Below, one piece after another: positions 9,481-18,022 of a stretch of DNA of 64,000 bases. The notes under the pieces are model-generated. The model was not told where the DNA came from. It ran no database searches and saw nothing but the letters and a program-made list of their open reading frames with translations. The stretch comes from Verrucomicrobiota bacterium (GTDB lineage: Bacteria > Verrucomicrobiota > Verrucomicrobiia > Verrucomicrobiales > Akkermansiaceae): the NCBI GenBank assembly GCA_030835305.1, contig JAURPJ010000062.1:35192-99191 (forward strand), in the 5' to 3' direction. The number at the start of each line of letters is the position of its first letter. The first letter of the stretch is position 1. A program made the translations under genes and the position numbers.

Positions 9481-10521
9481 CTAAAGTTTTTCTGCGGCTT
9501 CGACGACAAGGCGCTCGGTGGTTTCCCAGTCGATGCACTGATCGGTGATAGATTGGCCATAGGCGAGTTGATCAAGAGGCTGGGGAAATTTTTGGCTTCC
9601 GGAGTGGAGGTGGCTTTCGAGCATGGCACCGACAATCGAGGTGTCTCCGGTAGCTCTTTGGCGGACGATCTCCTCAAAAACAGCGGGCATTTGCTCACAC
9701 TTCTTTCCACAGTTAGCGTGCGATGCATCGACCATGATGGCGGGTGGGAGGTTGTGCTTGAGAAGGGTGTCGCGGGTGCTCTTGATAGATTCATGACTGA
9801 AGTTGGGGCCATTTTCTCCTCCGCGGAGGATGAGGTGGCAGTGGGGATTTCCGGCGGTCGAGACGGCTGATGCGACTCCTTCTTCGGAGACGCCAAGGAA
9901 TGTCTGCGGTTGTGAGGCGGCCTTGATAGCGTTGATCGCGGGCGTGATTGCGCCTGAAGTCGTATTTTTGAAACCGATAGGCATGGAAAGCCCCGATGCC
10001 ATTTGGCGGTGGGTTTGGCTTTCGCTGGTGCGGGCTCCGATGGCGGACCATGAAATGAGGTCGGCGATGTATTGGGGTGTGATGGGATCGAGAAGTTCGG
10101 TGGCGGTGGGGAGGCCGAGTAAAAGGACTTCGGTTAGGAACTGTCGGGCAAGGGTGAGGCCCTGGTGGATATTGTCCGACCCGTCGAGATCTGGGTCCAT
10201 GATGAGGCCCTTCCAGCCGACGGTCGTACGGGGTTTTTCGAAATAGACCCGCATCACGATGTTTATTTTTTCTCTCACCTCGTCAGCGAGTATCGCAAGC
10301 TTTTCAGCGTAAATGCGGCAGGCCTCGGTGTCGTGGACCGAGCAGGGGCCGACGATGAGGAGGAATCGGGAATCGGGAACGAAGAGGGAATCACAGATGG
10401 CCTTGCGTGAGGAGGAAACCAATTGGGCTTGTTCGGTGGTCCGGGGCACATCCTGCATCAAAATGGCGGGAGAGGGGAGCGGAGCGTTACCGAGGACGTT
10501 GAGATTGGAAGTATTTTCCAT
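9481..10521 (-). CDS. aroG: 3-deoxy-7-phosphoheptulonate synthase, class I (AroF/G/H type)
   Basis: This 346-residue protein matches type I DAHP synthases along its length: LIVGPCSVHD, FEKPRTTVGWKG, DGSDNIHQGL, IGARTSESQTHRQMASGLS, GFKNTTSG, CHLILRGG, VDASHANCGKK and GAMLESHL. The Cys, His, Glu and Asp metal ligands typical of the family lie within these blocks. It condenses phosphoenolpyruvate and erythrose 4-phosphate, the first step of the shikimate pathway, in the cytoplasm. Enzymes of this type are normally feedback inhibited by an aromatic amino acid; which one cannot be read from the sequence. The GYF_2 gene follows 13 bases downstream. Confidence 0.96.
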   Translation of the reverse strand: MENTSNLNVLGNAPLPSPAILMQDVPRTTEQAQLVSSSRKAICDSLFVPDSRFLLIVGPCSVHDTEACRIYAEKLAILADEVREKINIVMRVYFEKPRTTVGWKGLIMDPDLDGSDNIHQGLTLARQFLTEVLLLGLPTATELLDPITPQYIADLISWSAIGARTSESQTHRQMASGLSMPIGFKNTTSGAITPAINAIKAASQPQTFLGVSEEGVASAVSTAGNPHCHLILRGGENGPNFSHESIKSTRDTLLKHNLPPAIMVDASHANCGKKCEQMPAVFEEIVRQRATGDTSIVGAMLESHLHSGSQKFPQPLDQLAYGQSITDQCIDWETTERLVVEAAEKL

Positions 10522-10582
10522 AAAGGGCAGAGTCTTGAGTTTTCGGATTCAAGTATCAAGCCCGTCTTGCTAGACATCTGTC

Positions 10583-11653
10583 ATGCAAGCAAAAGGTCTT
10601 CAATTACTCGAATCTCTCACGCAAGCTCACAGTGTCCCCGGATACGAAGACGAGGTGAGGGATATATTTCTCAAGGAACTCGATGGATACGGAGAGTTTG
10701 GCGCGGACAAAAATGGGTCGGTTTACTGCAGCAAAGGGGGAAGTGGGCCCAAGGTCATGGTCGCAGGTCACATGGATGAGATTGGTTTCCGAGTTCAAAG
10801 CATCCTTTCCAATGGCTATTTGAAGATGGTTCCGGTGGGTGGTTGGTGGGGGCACACTCTTTTGTCGCAACGGGTTGAATTGAAGAATCAGGCCGGGGTG
10901 AAGATTGTGGGCACAATCGCCTCGAAGCCTCCTCACTTTCTGAGTGAATCGGAACGGAACAGTGTGATCGGTGTTCCAAATATGTTTGTCGACATCGGGG
11001 CCCGTTCACGCGCGGAGGCTGAGGGCTGGGGGGTCCAGTTGGGCGATCCCATTGCTCCGTGGAGTCCCTGGACCGCGATGCACCAGCCGGATTGGTATAT
11101 GACCAAGGCCTTTGACAACCGCGTCGGCATGGCAGGGGCCATTCAAGTGGGGCAGGAAGCAAAAGCGGCGAGCTGTCAACTGATCACGGCGGGCTCGGTG
11201 CAGGAAGAGCTCGGGCTGAGAGGGGCAAAGTCGCTCGCTCATGTGACCACGCCGGACCTTGCCATCGTTTTGGAGGGACCGCCGGCTGATGATACTCCCG
11301 GAATGCCCATGAGTGAGGCTCAAGGTGTGTTGGGAGGAGGGGTGCAAATCCGCCTTCATGATCCAAGCGCCATCATGAATCCCCGCTTGGCCAGATTTGC
11401 GATCGAAACGGCTCGCAGCGAGGGGATTCCTTATCAGATTACGGTTCGCTCGAGTGGTGGAACTGATGCCGGATCCTTCACTTTGGCCAATGAGGGGATT
11501 CCGAGTGTTGTTCTTGGAACCCCGGCACGATATATCCATTCCCATAACGCCATTGTGTGTGTCTCGGATTACCATGCCATGGTTGCGCTTAGCATCGCCA
11601 TGGTGAATCGACTCGACGACTGCACTGCAAAAAGTTTTACGAGCTTTCTCTAG
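10583..11653 (+). CDS. M42 family metallopeptidase (aminopeptidase/glucanase-like)
   Basis: The 356-residue product has the M42 pattern: SVPGYEDEVR near the N-terminus, AGHMDEIGF (first metal ligand His), the bridging Asp in AFDNRVG, the catalytic Glu pair in VQEELGLRGAK, and the last ligand His in YIHSHNAIV. M42 enzymes are cytoplasmic, di-metal, usually dodecameric aminopeptidases that trim peptides; some were first described as cellulases. The gene is transcribed away from aroG, with about 60 bases between the two starts. Length is normal and nothing is missing. Confidence 0.94.
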   Translation: MQAKGLQLLESLTQAHSVPGYEDEVRDIFLKELDGYGEFGADKNGSVYCSKGGSGPKVMVAGHMDEIGFRVQSILSNGYLKMVPVGGWWGHTLLSQRVELKNQAGVKIVGTIASKPPHFLSESERNSVIGVPNMFVDIGARSRAEAEGWGVQLGDPIAPWSPWTAMHQPDWYMTKAFDNRVGMAGAIQVGQEAKAASCQLITAGSVQEELGLRGAKSLAHVTTPDLAIVLEGPPADDTPGMPMSEAQGVLGGGVQIRLHDPSAIMNPRLARFAIETARSEGIPYQITVRSSGGTDAGSFTLANEGIPSVVLGTPARYIHSHNAIVCVSDYHAMVALSIAMVNRLDDCTAKSFTSFL

Positions 11654-11717
11654 GCGCTTCCAAACTATGATCTGAATTATAACAGGTTCGAAAAACCAAT
11701 TCTGCTTTTTTGGCATC

Positions 11718-12060
11718 ATGAAAGAGGTTTGGGAACAGGCAACAATCGGCTACATCATGCCGTTCACGATTCTTTTAGGGCTGGTGCTCCTGTTTTGGAT
11801 CGTGGGCTTGCACGGAATTAGTGGTTTGGATGCCGATGTTGGTCTGGACGTCGACGGCGGGGCCGATGTGAAGGCTTAAAAAGCCTTCGGATTCTTGTTC
11901 CGGGTCGTCAATGCGCAGGATATTCCCTTGATGCTGATTTTAAGCCTCCTGACTCTTTTTATGTGGGCTATTTCCATAGACTCTAATTTTATATTTTAAC
12001 CCGGGGCAGAGCACCACTCTCGCTTTGGTGTTCTTGCCGGCCGATTTTTTTCGGCAGTGT
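11718..12060 (+). pseudogene. Decayed DUF1449 (YqiJ-type) membrane protein gene
   Basis: An ATG at 11718 opens 53 codons with a membrane helix (FTILLGLVLLFWIVG), then HGISGLDADVGLDVD, the Asp-rich linker typical of this family, ending at a TAA at 11877-11879. The same frame continues FRVVNAQDIPLMLILSLLTLFMWAIS, the expected second helix region, to another TAA at 11998-12000. Shifting frame by one gives NPGQSTTLALVFLP, the next expected block. With at least two stops and one frameshift the gene is dead. The C-terminal OB-like domain is not recognisable further right. About 230 bases of unrecognised sequence then follow up to 12290. Confidence 0.7.
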
Positions 12061-12290
12061 CTTACTTGTGAAGATAGTGACCTAGCCGCTGCGCAAGTTT
12101 TTCCGGTATGGTGATCGGGCTCACTGCGCTTGGAGTCAGGAGCCGCAAGCTTTCGCGATGTCCCCATTGTTATGTAAATTTATAACGACCGTATTCGGGA
12201 GGCTTGCTTACCAAATGGCTCGTTCTGACTTTCTGCTCAGTCTGGGTCGGGATTTCAATCTTCCGGTGGAGAAGAACTGGCAGGGGCGTA

Positions 12291-13280
12291 TTAGCCGGAG
12301 ATCTGGAAAGGCTTAACCTTGCCATTCTCAAGGGATCCTCCAAGCCAGGCGAGAAGTTGATTCATCTCAAGGTGGTCGTTGCGAAGTGACTGGAGCGATT
12401 CCCAGCCGCAATGAGTGCGGCGTTTTGCGGGGACGATTTTCTCCACATGAAGCCGCCCCATGAGCGCCTCGGTTTCACGATCAATGGCATTTTTGATTTG
12501 CGCTGGGTGGGGGAGATCATCCAGATGGCTTGGCGAAAGCCCGAAGCTGACCACGCCGATCCCTAACTCGTTTGCCAGAGCCCGAACTTGGTCTCCGAGT
12601 GATTCATCTGAAATGCTATTGGCAAGGTAAAGAATACCTTCGTTGGCCCACATGGAGGCGCTCATGGTTTGGAACAAGTCTTCGCGAAAGTTGTCGTGAC
12701 TTGTCTCCACCCGCATCCGAACGGAGCTGAGATGGTAGGGAGGAAGCCCAAGTGTCTGCTTGAGTGCGAGATGGGCGGAATCTAGTGCGAGTCCGTCTTC
12801 ATAAAATTGTCCGTGCTCCCAGTCTATGAGAACAATCTCGGGGAATTTCCAAAGGTTTCCAAGAGGAGCCCCAGCGGACAGACACTCGCGAAATTCAAAG
12901 GTGAAGATGCTCTTGGTCTCGGCGTATTTTTGAACGATTGCCCGAAACTTGCTGAGTCGCAGCATGGCTTGATCAACTGACGAGCTGTCATCAAGATCAT
13001 CGAGTCTGCCCTGGGTCATTGCAAGGAGCCCCTTCGCGCTAGAGAGGGCCGGGACTGCTGCCCCGCGTTTGTAGTAGCCTTGTCCCTTTTCGACCTTGGC
13101 GATGGGTGAATTAGGGTCGCATGACATCACCGAGAAGTGATACCGCAGCGAGGCGTCGGAGTATTCGCCATGGAGGTTCATCCGAAGCAGGCGAATTAAT
13201 TCCGTTCCTTTGATCGAGTCCTTCGGATTGGAAGGGAGGATTTCGGCAAGGAGGTCGGAAAGTTGGTTGCGGAGACTCAT
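12291..13280 (-). CDS. Uncharacterised protein: N-terminal winged-helix-like and C-terminal nuclease-like region
   Basis: I do not recognise a named family with certainty. Residues about 1-75 look like a winged helix (GTELIRLLRMN, YSDASLRYHFSVM, VEKGQGYYKRG). Residues about 130-270 contain a beta-rich core and the block NFREDLFQTMSASMWANEG, then LANELGIGVVSFGLS. This resembles the block NLREAFFQAVSNSSWANEG in the restriction-endonuclease-like proteins grouped with COG2958/HrgA. The usual acid-x-Lys just before that block is not clear here (VRMRVETS), so catalysis is doubtful. The gene stands alone and is divergent from the LolA-like gene. A regulator or a defence-related nuclease are both possible. 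Confidence 0.75.
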   Translation of the reverse strand: MSLRNQLSDLLAEILPSNPKDSIKGTELIRLLRMNLHGEYSDASLRYHFSVMSCDPNSPIAKVEKGQGYYKRGAAVPALSSAKGLLAMTQGRLDDLDDSSSVDQAMLRLSKFRAIVQKYAETKSIFTFEFRECLSAGAPLGNLWKFPEIVLIDWEHGQFYEDGLALDSAHLALKQTLGLPPYHLSSVRMRVETSHDNFREDLFQTMSASMWANEGILYLANSISDESLGDQVRALANELGIGVVSFGLSPSHLDDLPHPAQIKNAIDRETEALMGRLHVEKIVPAKRRTHCGWESLQSLRNDHLEMNQLLAWLGGSLENGKVKPFQISG

Positions 13281-13474
13281 AAGATCGCTGTAATAGATCG
13301 GCGTGATCTGTCTCCAGATGCAACGGGATGATGAGTGGGTTGGGCAAGCTCCAAGTCATTCAAAACTACAAAAATTGTAAATCTAGGTAAACATTTGCTT
13401 TGCAATTCCAAACAATTCAGTGAATCGATTGTTTCCGCTTGTCGTCTCATTTGATGAACTGTTAAAAAAACAGC

Positions 13475-14161
13475 ATGAAAGTAATTCCAGCATTTATCCT
13501 CACAATTGTCCTGTCATCTTTGGTCCAGGCTCAGACCGCCAAGGAAATCATGGAATCCGTCCGTCAGGGCACCGTCCTGCAAAAGGAGCAGATCCTGACC
13601 GGTGTGATTCGCAAGGGAGTAAAAAAGACGCCGTTGAATCTCTTTTTTAAAGGAAAGGATATCCAATTCACACTGAATGATGGAACCGAGGGTTTTCACC
13701 TGCGTCTGGAGGATGACAAACAGGAACTTTGGGACATTGCGAATGGTAAGGCTAAAAAATTTCCGGCCAGTAAGATCGGAGCCTCGCTGGCGAATACAGA
13801 TCTGACTTATGAAGATCTCGCCTTAAAGTTTCTTTATTGGCCCAATCCCAACAAATATGAAGGGGGGAAAATTGGTCTTGAAGATTGTTGGCGCATCCAC
13901 ATCGTCAATCCAGAGGAAAACGGTAGTTACCGTGAGGTCAGCGTCTGGGTGACAAAGAAGCATCGCGCACTGGCACGTGTTGTGGGATATGGCCCGAGGC
14001 CGGCACGCCGTCCGCTCAAGCAATTTGAAATTATGGACGTGATGAAGGTCAATGGAGTTTTTACGGTGGAAACAATGAAAATCAGTCGTTTTGACGAGAA
14101 GCGTCGCGTGATAGGCGATACTTATCTTGAGTTCGATAAGCCGAAGAGGAGAGGGCGCTAG
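13475..14161 (+). CDS. Outer membrane lipoprotein-sorting (LolA-like) protein
   Basis: This 228-residue protein begins with a signal peptide (FILTIVLSSLVQAQ). The mature part is a single beta-rich domain with the pattern of the LolA-like family annotated as outer membrane lipoprotein-sorting proteins: a start near TAKEIMESV, LSF-like FFKGKDIQFTL, a DLTYEDLALKFLYWPNP block, then WRIHIVNP, VSVWVTKKHRALARV and KISRFDEKRRV. The DLTYEDL...W block is characteristic. It is probably periplasmic and lipid-binding; the true cargo is unknown. It is a single gene, with a possible terminator about 200 bases downstream (14364-14390). Confidence 0.85.
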   Translation: MKVIPAFILTIVLSSLVQAQTAKEIMESVRQGTVLQKEQILTGVIRKGVKKTPLNLFFKGKDIQFTLNDGTEGFHLRLEDDKQELWDIANGKAKKFPASKIGASLANTDLTYEDLALKFLYWPNPNKYEGGKIGLEDCWRIHIVNPEENGSYREVSVWVTKKHRALARVVGYGPRPARRPLKQFEIMDVMKVNGVFTVETMKISRFDEKRRVIGDTYLEFDKPKRRGR

Positions 14162-14363
14162 GGGCAATGTCGCTTGGTGAAAGGTGCCTTGGCTAAAGAC
14201 CTGATTCATTCCTGTCCCGGGCAATGGGTAGGGTTTTTGATCTTACGCAGCTTACTTGCGGCAGGCTGACCTAATCATTAGGCCCCGGTGGACCAATCTG
14301 AGATATTCAGTAATCGAAGCGTGGGGAGCCACTAAGCAGGACCCATTCTCGATGGGCTCGACT

Positions 14364-14390
14364 TCCCTGCAGGCTTGCTGCGGGCTTTTT
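14364..14390 (+). terminator. Possible rho-independent terminator
   Basis: CCCTGCAG (14365-14372) and CTGCGGG (14377-14383) can pair with one bulged T, followed by CTTTTT. It faces the plus strand, about 200 bases after the LolA-like gene and just before the convergent aspartokinase stop. The 5-base loop and short stem make it modest. Confidence 0.45.
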
Positions 14391-14405
14391 GAAGACGTGG
14401 GGGGA

Positions 14406-15623
14406 TCAAGCATCCAGTCCAAAGGCGGTGTGGACGACTCTTGTCGCTTTTTCAATTTGCTCTTCTTCGACCGTGACAGAGATTTTAATTTCAGATGTCG
14501 AAATCATGCCAATATTAATTCCAGCTTTTCCCAAGGCCTCGAACATTTGGGCGGCTACGCCGGAATGGCTGCGCATGCCGATGCCCACACAGGAAAGTTT
14601 GGCGATCCCAGCTTCGGTTTCGATGGCGGCGTCTGCGGAAAGCTCGTCGAGGACCGGCTTGAGGGCGCTTTGAGCCCGGCCGAGATCATTGGTGTGCATG
14701 GTGAAGGAATGCCGGGCCAATTTATCGCTGGCGATGTTTGACACGATCATGTCGATATTCACCTCGGCCTCGGCGAGAGCGCCAAGAATGCGGCCGGACA
14801 TTCCCGGGGTATCGGGGATGGCGGTGATGGTGACTCGGGCTTGGGAGCGCTCGATCGAGACTCCGCGAATGACAACTGATTCCATGGCTTCGTGTTCTTC
14901 GGTGACGATGGTCCCCGGGTTATTGTTGAGTGATGATTTGACCTCGAATTTCACGCCATATTTCTTGGCAAATTCGACGGAGCGGGACTGCATGACCTTC
15001 GTCCCAACCGAGGCGAGTTCAAGAAGCTCGTCGTAGGAAATCTCCGGAAGCTTCCGGGCGTTTTCAACAACTCTCGGGTCAGCGGTGTAAACTCCATCGA
15101 CATCGGTGAGGATTTGGCAAAGGTCTGCCTTGACGGAGGATGCGACCGCGATTGCGGAGAGATCCGAACCGCCCCTTCCCAAGGTGTGGATCATGCCGTC
15201 CTTGGTGATTCCTTGGAAACCGGCGACAACGATGGTCCGATCCTGTTCAAGGTATTGGTTGACCAAAGTCGGTTCGATTCGCTCGATCCGTCCCCGGGTG
15301 TGTGAACCACTGGTTACGATTCCGGCCTGACGACCGGTGGTGGAAACGGCATCGATGCCCATTTCGTTGAGGGCAATAGTCAGGAGAGCAATGGATTGCT
15401 GCTCCCCTGAGGATAGTAAGACATCAAGTTCTCGCTCCACCGGGTCATTGGAGAGCTCTTTGGCAAGAGCGATTAGCTTATCAGTGACTCCACCCATTGC
15501 AGAAATCACGGCAATCACCTGGTGTCCCTTATCGCGTTCGTTCTTGATGCGGCTGGCCACATTCTTGATGCGATCAATGGAGCCAACGGAAGTTCCGCCG
15601 TATTTTTGGACGATGAGTGCCAT
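14406..15623 (-). CDS. lysC: Aspartate kinase
   Basis: From the ATG at 15623 the product is 405 residues and begins ALIVQKYGGTSVG, the canonical aspartokinase start; in-frame starts up to 39 bases upstream would add an atypical arginine-rich leader. The kinase domain shows KYGGTSVG, SSGEQQSIALL, GFQGITKDG and LGRGGSDLSA. Two ACT domains follow (about residues 265-335 and 345-405), the usual site of lysine and/or threonine feedback. It phosphorylates aspartate, the first step towards lysine, threonine, methionine and diaminopimelate. Homoserine dehydrogenase, two steps later, is encoded on the same strand 1 kb upstream, separated by a PEP-CTERM gene. Confidence 0.96.
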   Translation of the reverse strand: MALIVQKYGGTSVGSIDRIKNVASRIKNERDKGHQVIAVISAMGGVTDKLIALAKELSNDPVERELDVLLSSGEQQSIALLTIALNEMGIDAVSTTGRQAGIVTSGSHTRGRIERIEPTLVNQYLEQDRTIVVAGFQGITKDGMIHTLGRGGSDLSAIAVASSVKADLCQILTDVDGVYTADPRVVENARKLPEISYDELLELASVGTKVMQSRSVEFAKKYGVKFEVKSSLNNNPGTIVTEEHEAMESVVIRGVSIERSQARVTITAIPDTPGMSGRILGALAEAEVNIDMIVSNIASDKLARHSFTMHTNDLGRAQSALKPVLDELSADAAIETEAGIAKLSCVGIGMRSHSGVAAQMFEALGKAGINIGMISTSEIKISVTVEEEQIEKATRVVHTAFGLDA

Positions 15624-15684
15624 GCGAAGGGCGTGCATAAGGTTTCGACGCCTGTATGGCAAGCAAGAGCACTAAGGGCAGGCA

Positions 15685-15724
15685 CAAAAAATCCCCCGCA
15701 CCCTATGGATGACGGAGGATTTTG
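15685..15724 (-). terminator. Rho-independent terminator of the PEP-CTERM gene
   Basis: Read on the minus strand, AATCCTCC pairs with GGGGGATT (one mismatch) around a 16-base loop and is followed by TTTTTT. It starts about 17 bases after the PEP-CTERM stop codon and lies ahead of the aspartokinase start, so it separates the two transcripts. Confidence 0.7.
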
Positions 15725-15740
15725 AAGGTTTAATTGCAGC

Positions 15741-16442
15741 CTAGCGACGACGGCGGATCAGTCCGAGGAGAGCCAAGCCGCCTAGGAGTGCCGAAGATGG
15801 TTCGGGCACTTGTGCAAAAGAGTGGGTCCCTGGTGTCGTATTTGCCAGAATAAGTGCGGTCTCTTCTGTGTCATTGGCAGCTTGCAGAGAGTCAACTCCT
15901 CCTACCGTCCACTCGCTGATGTCGAAGACGCCATTATTACCAGTCGTCACCGAAGGATTCCGAAAAAGATAGCCGTCAGTAAATTCCCACGGTTCGCCGG
16001 TTCCATCTTGGTCGATAACTCCGGCAATGTCGACGATTCCTGTGCCGACACCTGCTCCATCGTCAGCTGTCGCAAGAAGGTAGCGATCATCTCCGTTGGA
16101 AAGAAAAGCCGAGGTGTAAAGATCGGCGGCAAAACCGTAAGTGTCTTCGAAAACTGCTTGACCACCGTTACCTGAGCCCTGAATCACAAACGAACTACTT
16201 CCAGGAATGGTTATTCCAGTCAAATCGACGTCAATGTTGAGATCGGTATTGGAGTTCGACTGATTAATGATCCCCCCCCCAGTGAAGGTGAAAGGGGTTG
16301 TTGAAGTATTTGTAAGTTCAACAAATTTCGGGTTTCCTCCCGAAAGAGTTGCATCGACAACTTCTGAAATAATCACTGCGGACTGTGCGATACTGGCAGT
16401 TAAAAAGGCTGCAGAGATGGAAAAGAGATGACTTGGTTTCAT
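15741..16442 (-). CDS. PEP-CTERM protein with Lamin-tail-like domain
   Basis: The 233-residue protein has a signal peptide (ending near IAQSA), then VIISEVVDATLSGGNPKFVE and LTNTSTTPFTFTGG. This beta-strand pattern resembles Lamin-tail (LTD) domains: an isoleucine-rich first strand, then ...FVELTNTS. The C-terminus is a textbook PEP-CTERM sorting signal: VPEPSSALLGG, a hydrophobic helix, and RRRR. Such signals are processed by exosortase/archaeosortase systems and direct proteins to the outer surface or extracellular matrix. No exosortase gene is in this window. The surface role is inferred. A terminator follows the stop. Confidence 0.88.
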   Translation of the reverse strand: MKPSHLFSISAAFLTASIAQSAVIISEVVDATLSGGNPKFVELTNTSTTPFTFTGGGIINQSNSNTDLNIDVDLTGITIPGSSSFVIQGSGNGGQAVFEDTYGFAADLYTSAFLSNGDDRYLLATADDGAGVGTGIVDIAGVIDQDGTGEPWEFTDGYLFRNPSVTTGNNGVFDISEWTVGGVDSLQAANDTEETALILANTTPGTHSFAQVPEPSSALLGGLALLGLIRRRR

Positions 16443-16624
16443 GGATTTGGTTTCGGTAGCTTTTTAGGGATTTCGAATCTGTTGCTTAGTGAGCAGGGTG
16501 CAGGCCAAATTTCAAAAAGGTTTTTGTGATGCTTTCGTAACACTCTGAGCTGGTTATATTCATTCGATTGATCGTTTGAGAAGGGATTTGGAGTCGTTAA
16601 CAAAAATAACATGATGGAAGCTGT

Positions 16625-17929
16625 TCAGAGTGTCTCGATTCGGAATACCACTGGCCGGTCAGTCAGGCAATCGAGATTTTCGACCTCTGCGAGAGCAGTT
16701 TTCAGCTTCCCGAAGGGGCAGGTGTGCAGGAGAAAGACCATCTCGACAAACTCAGCGTCAGGGTGATCGGCATCGACTGAAGAGTGGGTACCGGAAATTC
16801 CAATTTGGTGTTTGGCGAGGACGGTGGCAATTGCGGCAATCACGCCGGGGCGGTCGGTGACGGAAAAGCGCACGTAATAGGAGGTTGCGGTGTCGTCGAT
16901 AGCGACCAGTTCGCCGGCCTCCTGATAGGGAAGGAATCCACGGTCGCTGCGGGAATTGCGTGCGGCTTCGACGAGGTCCGAGACGACGGAAGAGGCGGTC
17001 GGTCCCTGTCCGGCCCCGCGGCCGTAGAAAAGTGACTCGCCCAGGTGGTCTCCCTTGACTGTTACTGCATTAAAAACACCGTGCACCGAGGCCAGGATGT
17101 GGGTTTGGGAGAGGAAAGAAGGTTGGGTTCTAATTTCGATCTCTCCATCATCCTTCGCAATGACAAGGGAGAGGAGTTTAACGACGTAGCCGAGATCGGA
17201 GGCGAATTTGATGTCGAGCGGGGTGACTTTTTCGATGCCGCGAACGTAAACGTCCTTACAGTCGATCAGGAACCCGTGAGCCAGCGAGCTCAGTAAAATG
17301 GCTTTGTGAGCTGCGTCCCAGCCATTGACGTCGAGCGTTTCGTCGGCTTCGGCGTAGCCCAGTTCCTTGGCCTCTTTTAGGGCTTCGGGATAGCTCAAGC
17401 CGGCCTCGGACATGCGTTGAAGGATGTAGTTAGAGGTTCCGTTGATGATGCCGGCGATCGATTCGATTCGATTGCCCACCAGAGATTCCTGAACGGCCTT
17501 GATGATAGGGATTCCTCCGGCGACGGCGGCTTCGAAGTGAATCGGAGAGTTGTATTCTCTTGAAAGACTAAAAAGTTCCGCACCCCGCTCGGCAAGGAGG
17601 GCCTTGTTGCCCGTAACAACGGGCTTTCCCGCCTTCAGCGTAGCAGCGACGAGCTTGAAAGCGTCGTCGGTCCCCCCAATGAGCTCTACAACAATGTCGA
17701 TCGAGGGATCGTCGACCACGTCCATGAGATTTGTGGTGAAGAGGTCGGCTGGAGCATTGCCGTCCCGCTTTTTTGAGAGGTCCCGCACTGCGATCTTTCG
17801 AATTTCCATGGCGGCGGCACCTTGCGAGCGGGACTCGATGAGTCCTCCGTGTTCCTCGAGGATTTTCCAAACGCCGGATCCAACGGTGCCAAATCCGGCC
17901 AAACCTATTCCTGAAACTGTGCAACTCAC
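16625..17929 (-). CDS. hom: Homoserine dehydrogenase
   Basis: This 434-residue enzyme starts with GTG at 17929 and reads IGLAGFGTVGSGVWKIL, the NAD(P)-binding Rossmann loop. Further blocks are VVTGNKALLAERG, FEAAVAGGIPIIKAV, IINGTSNYILQRM, EADETLDVNGWDAAHKA (substrate-binding), and a C-terminal ACT domain (about residues 350-430, FSVTDRPGVIAAIATVLAKH). It reduces aspartate semialdehyde to homoserine for threonine and methionine synthesis. The ACT domain indicates feedback control, typically by threonine. It lies on the same strand as lysC but a terminator-bearing PEP-CTERM gene sits between them. Confidence 0.96.
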   Translation of the reverse strand: MSCTVSGIGLAGFGTVGSGVWKILEEHGGLIESRSQGAAAMEIRKIAVRDLSKKRDGNAPADLFTTNLMDVVDDPSIDIVVELIGGTDDAFKLVAATLKAGKPVVTGNKALLAERGAELFSLSREYNSPIHFEAAVAGGIPIIKAVQESLVGNRIESIAGIINGTSNYILQRMSEAGLSYPEALKEAKELGYAEADETLDVNGWDAAHKAILLSSLAHGFLIDCKDVYVRGIEKVTPLDIKFASDLGYVVKLLSLVIAKDDGEIEIRTQPSFLSQTHILASVHGVFNAVTVKGDHLGESLFYGRGAGQGPTASSVVSDLVEAARNSRSDRGFLPYQEAGELVAIDDTATSYYVRFSVTDRPGVIAAIATVLAKHQIGISGTHSSVDADHPDAEFVEMVFLLHTCPFGKLKTALAEVENLDCLTDRPVVFRIETL

Positions 17930-18022
17930 GTCCTATTTCTAGGGCGGTTGAGGTATCGAAAACAGAAAAATGTCAGTGAACGTTGAATTGCAACCCCTGC
18001 TGGTGCCGTTATACTAAGCGTG

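Noticed and set aside
12204..12389. Short plus-strand frame with a hydrophobic start
   Set aside because: It begins at TTG, overlaps the end of the 12291-13280 gene and shows no conserved pattern.
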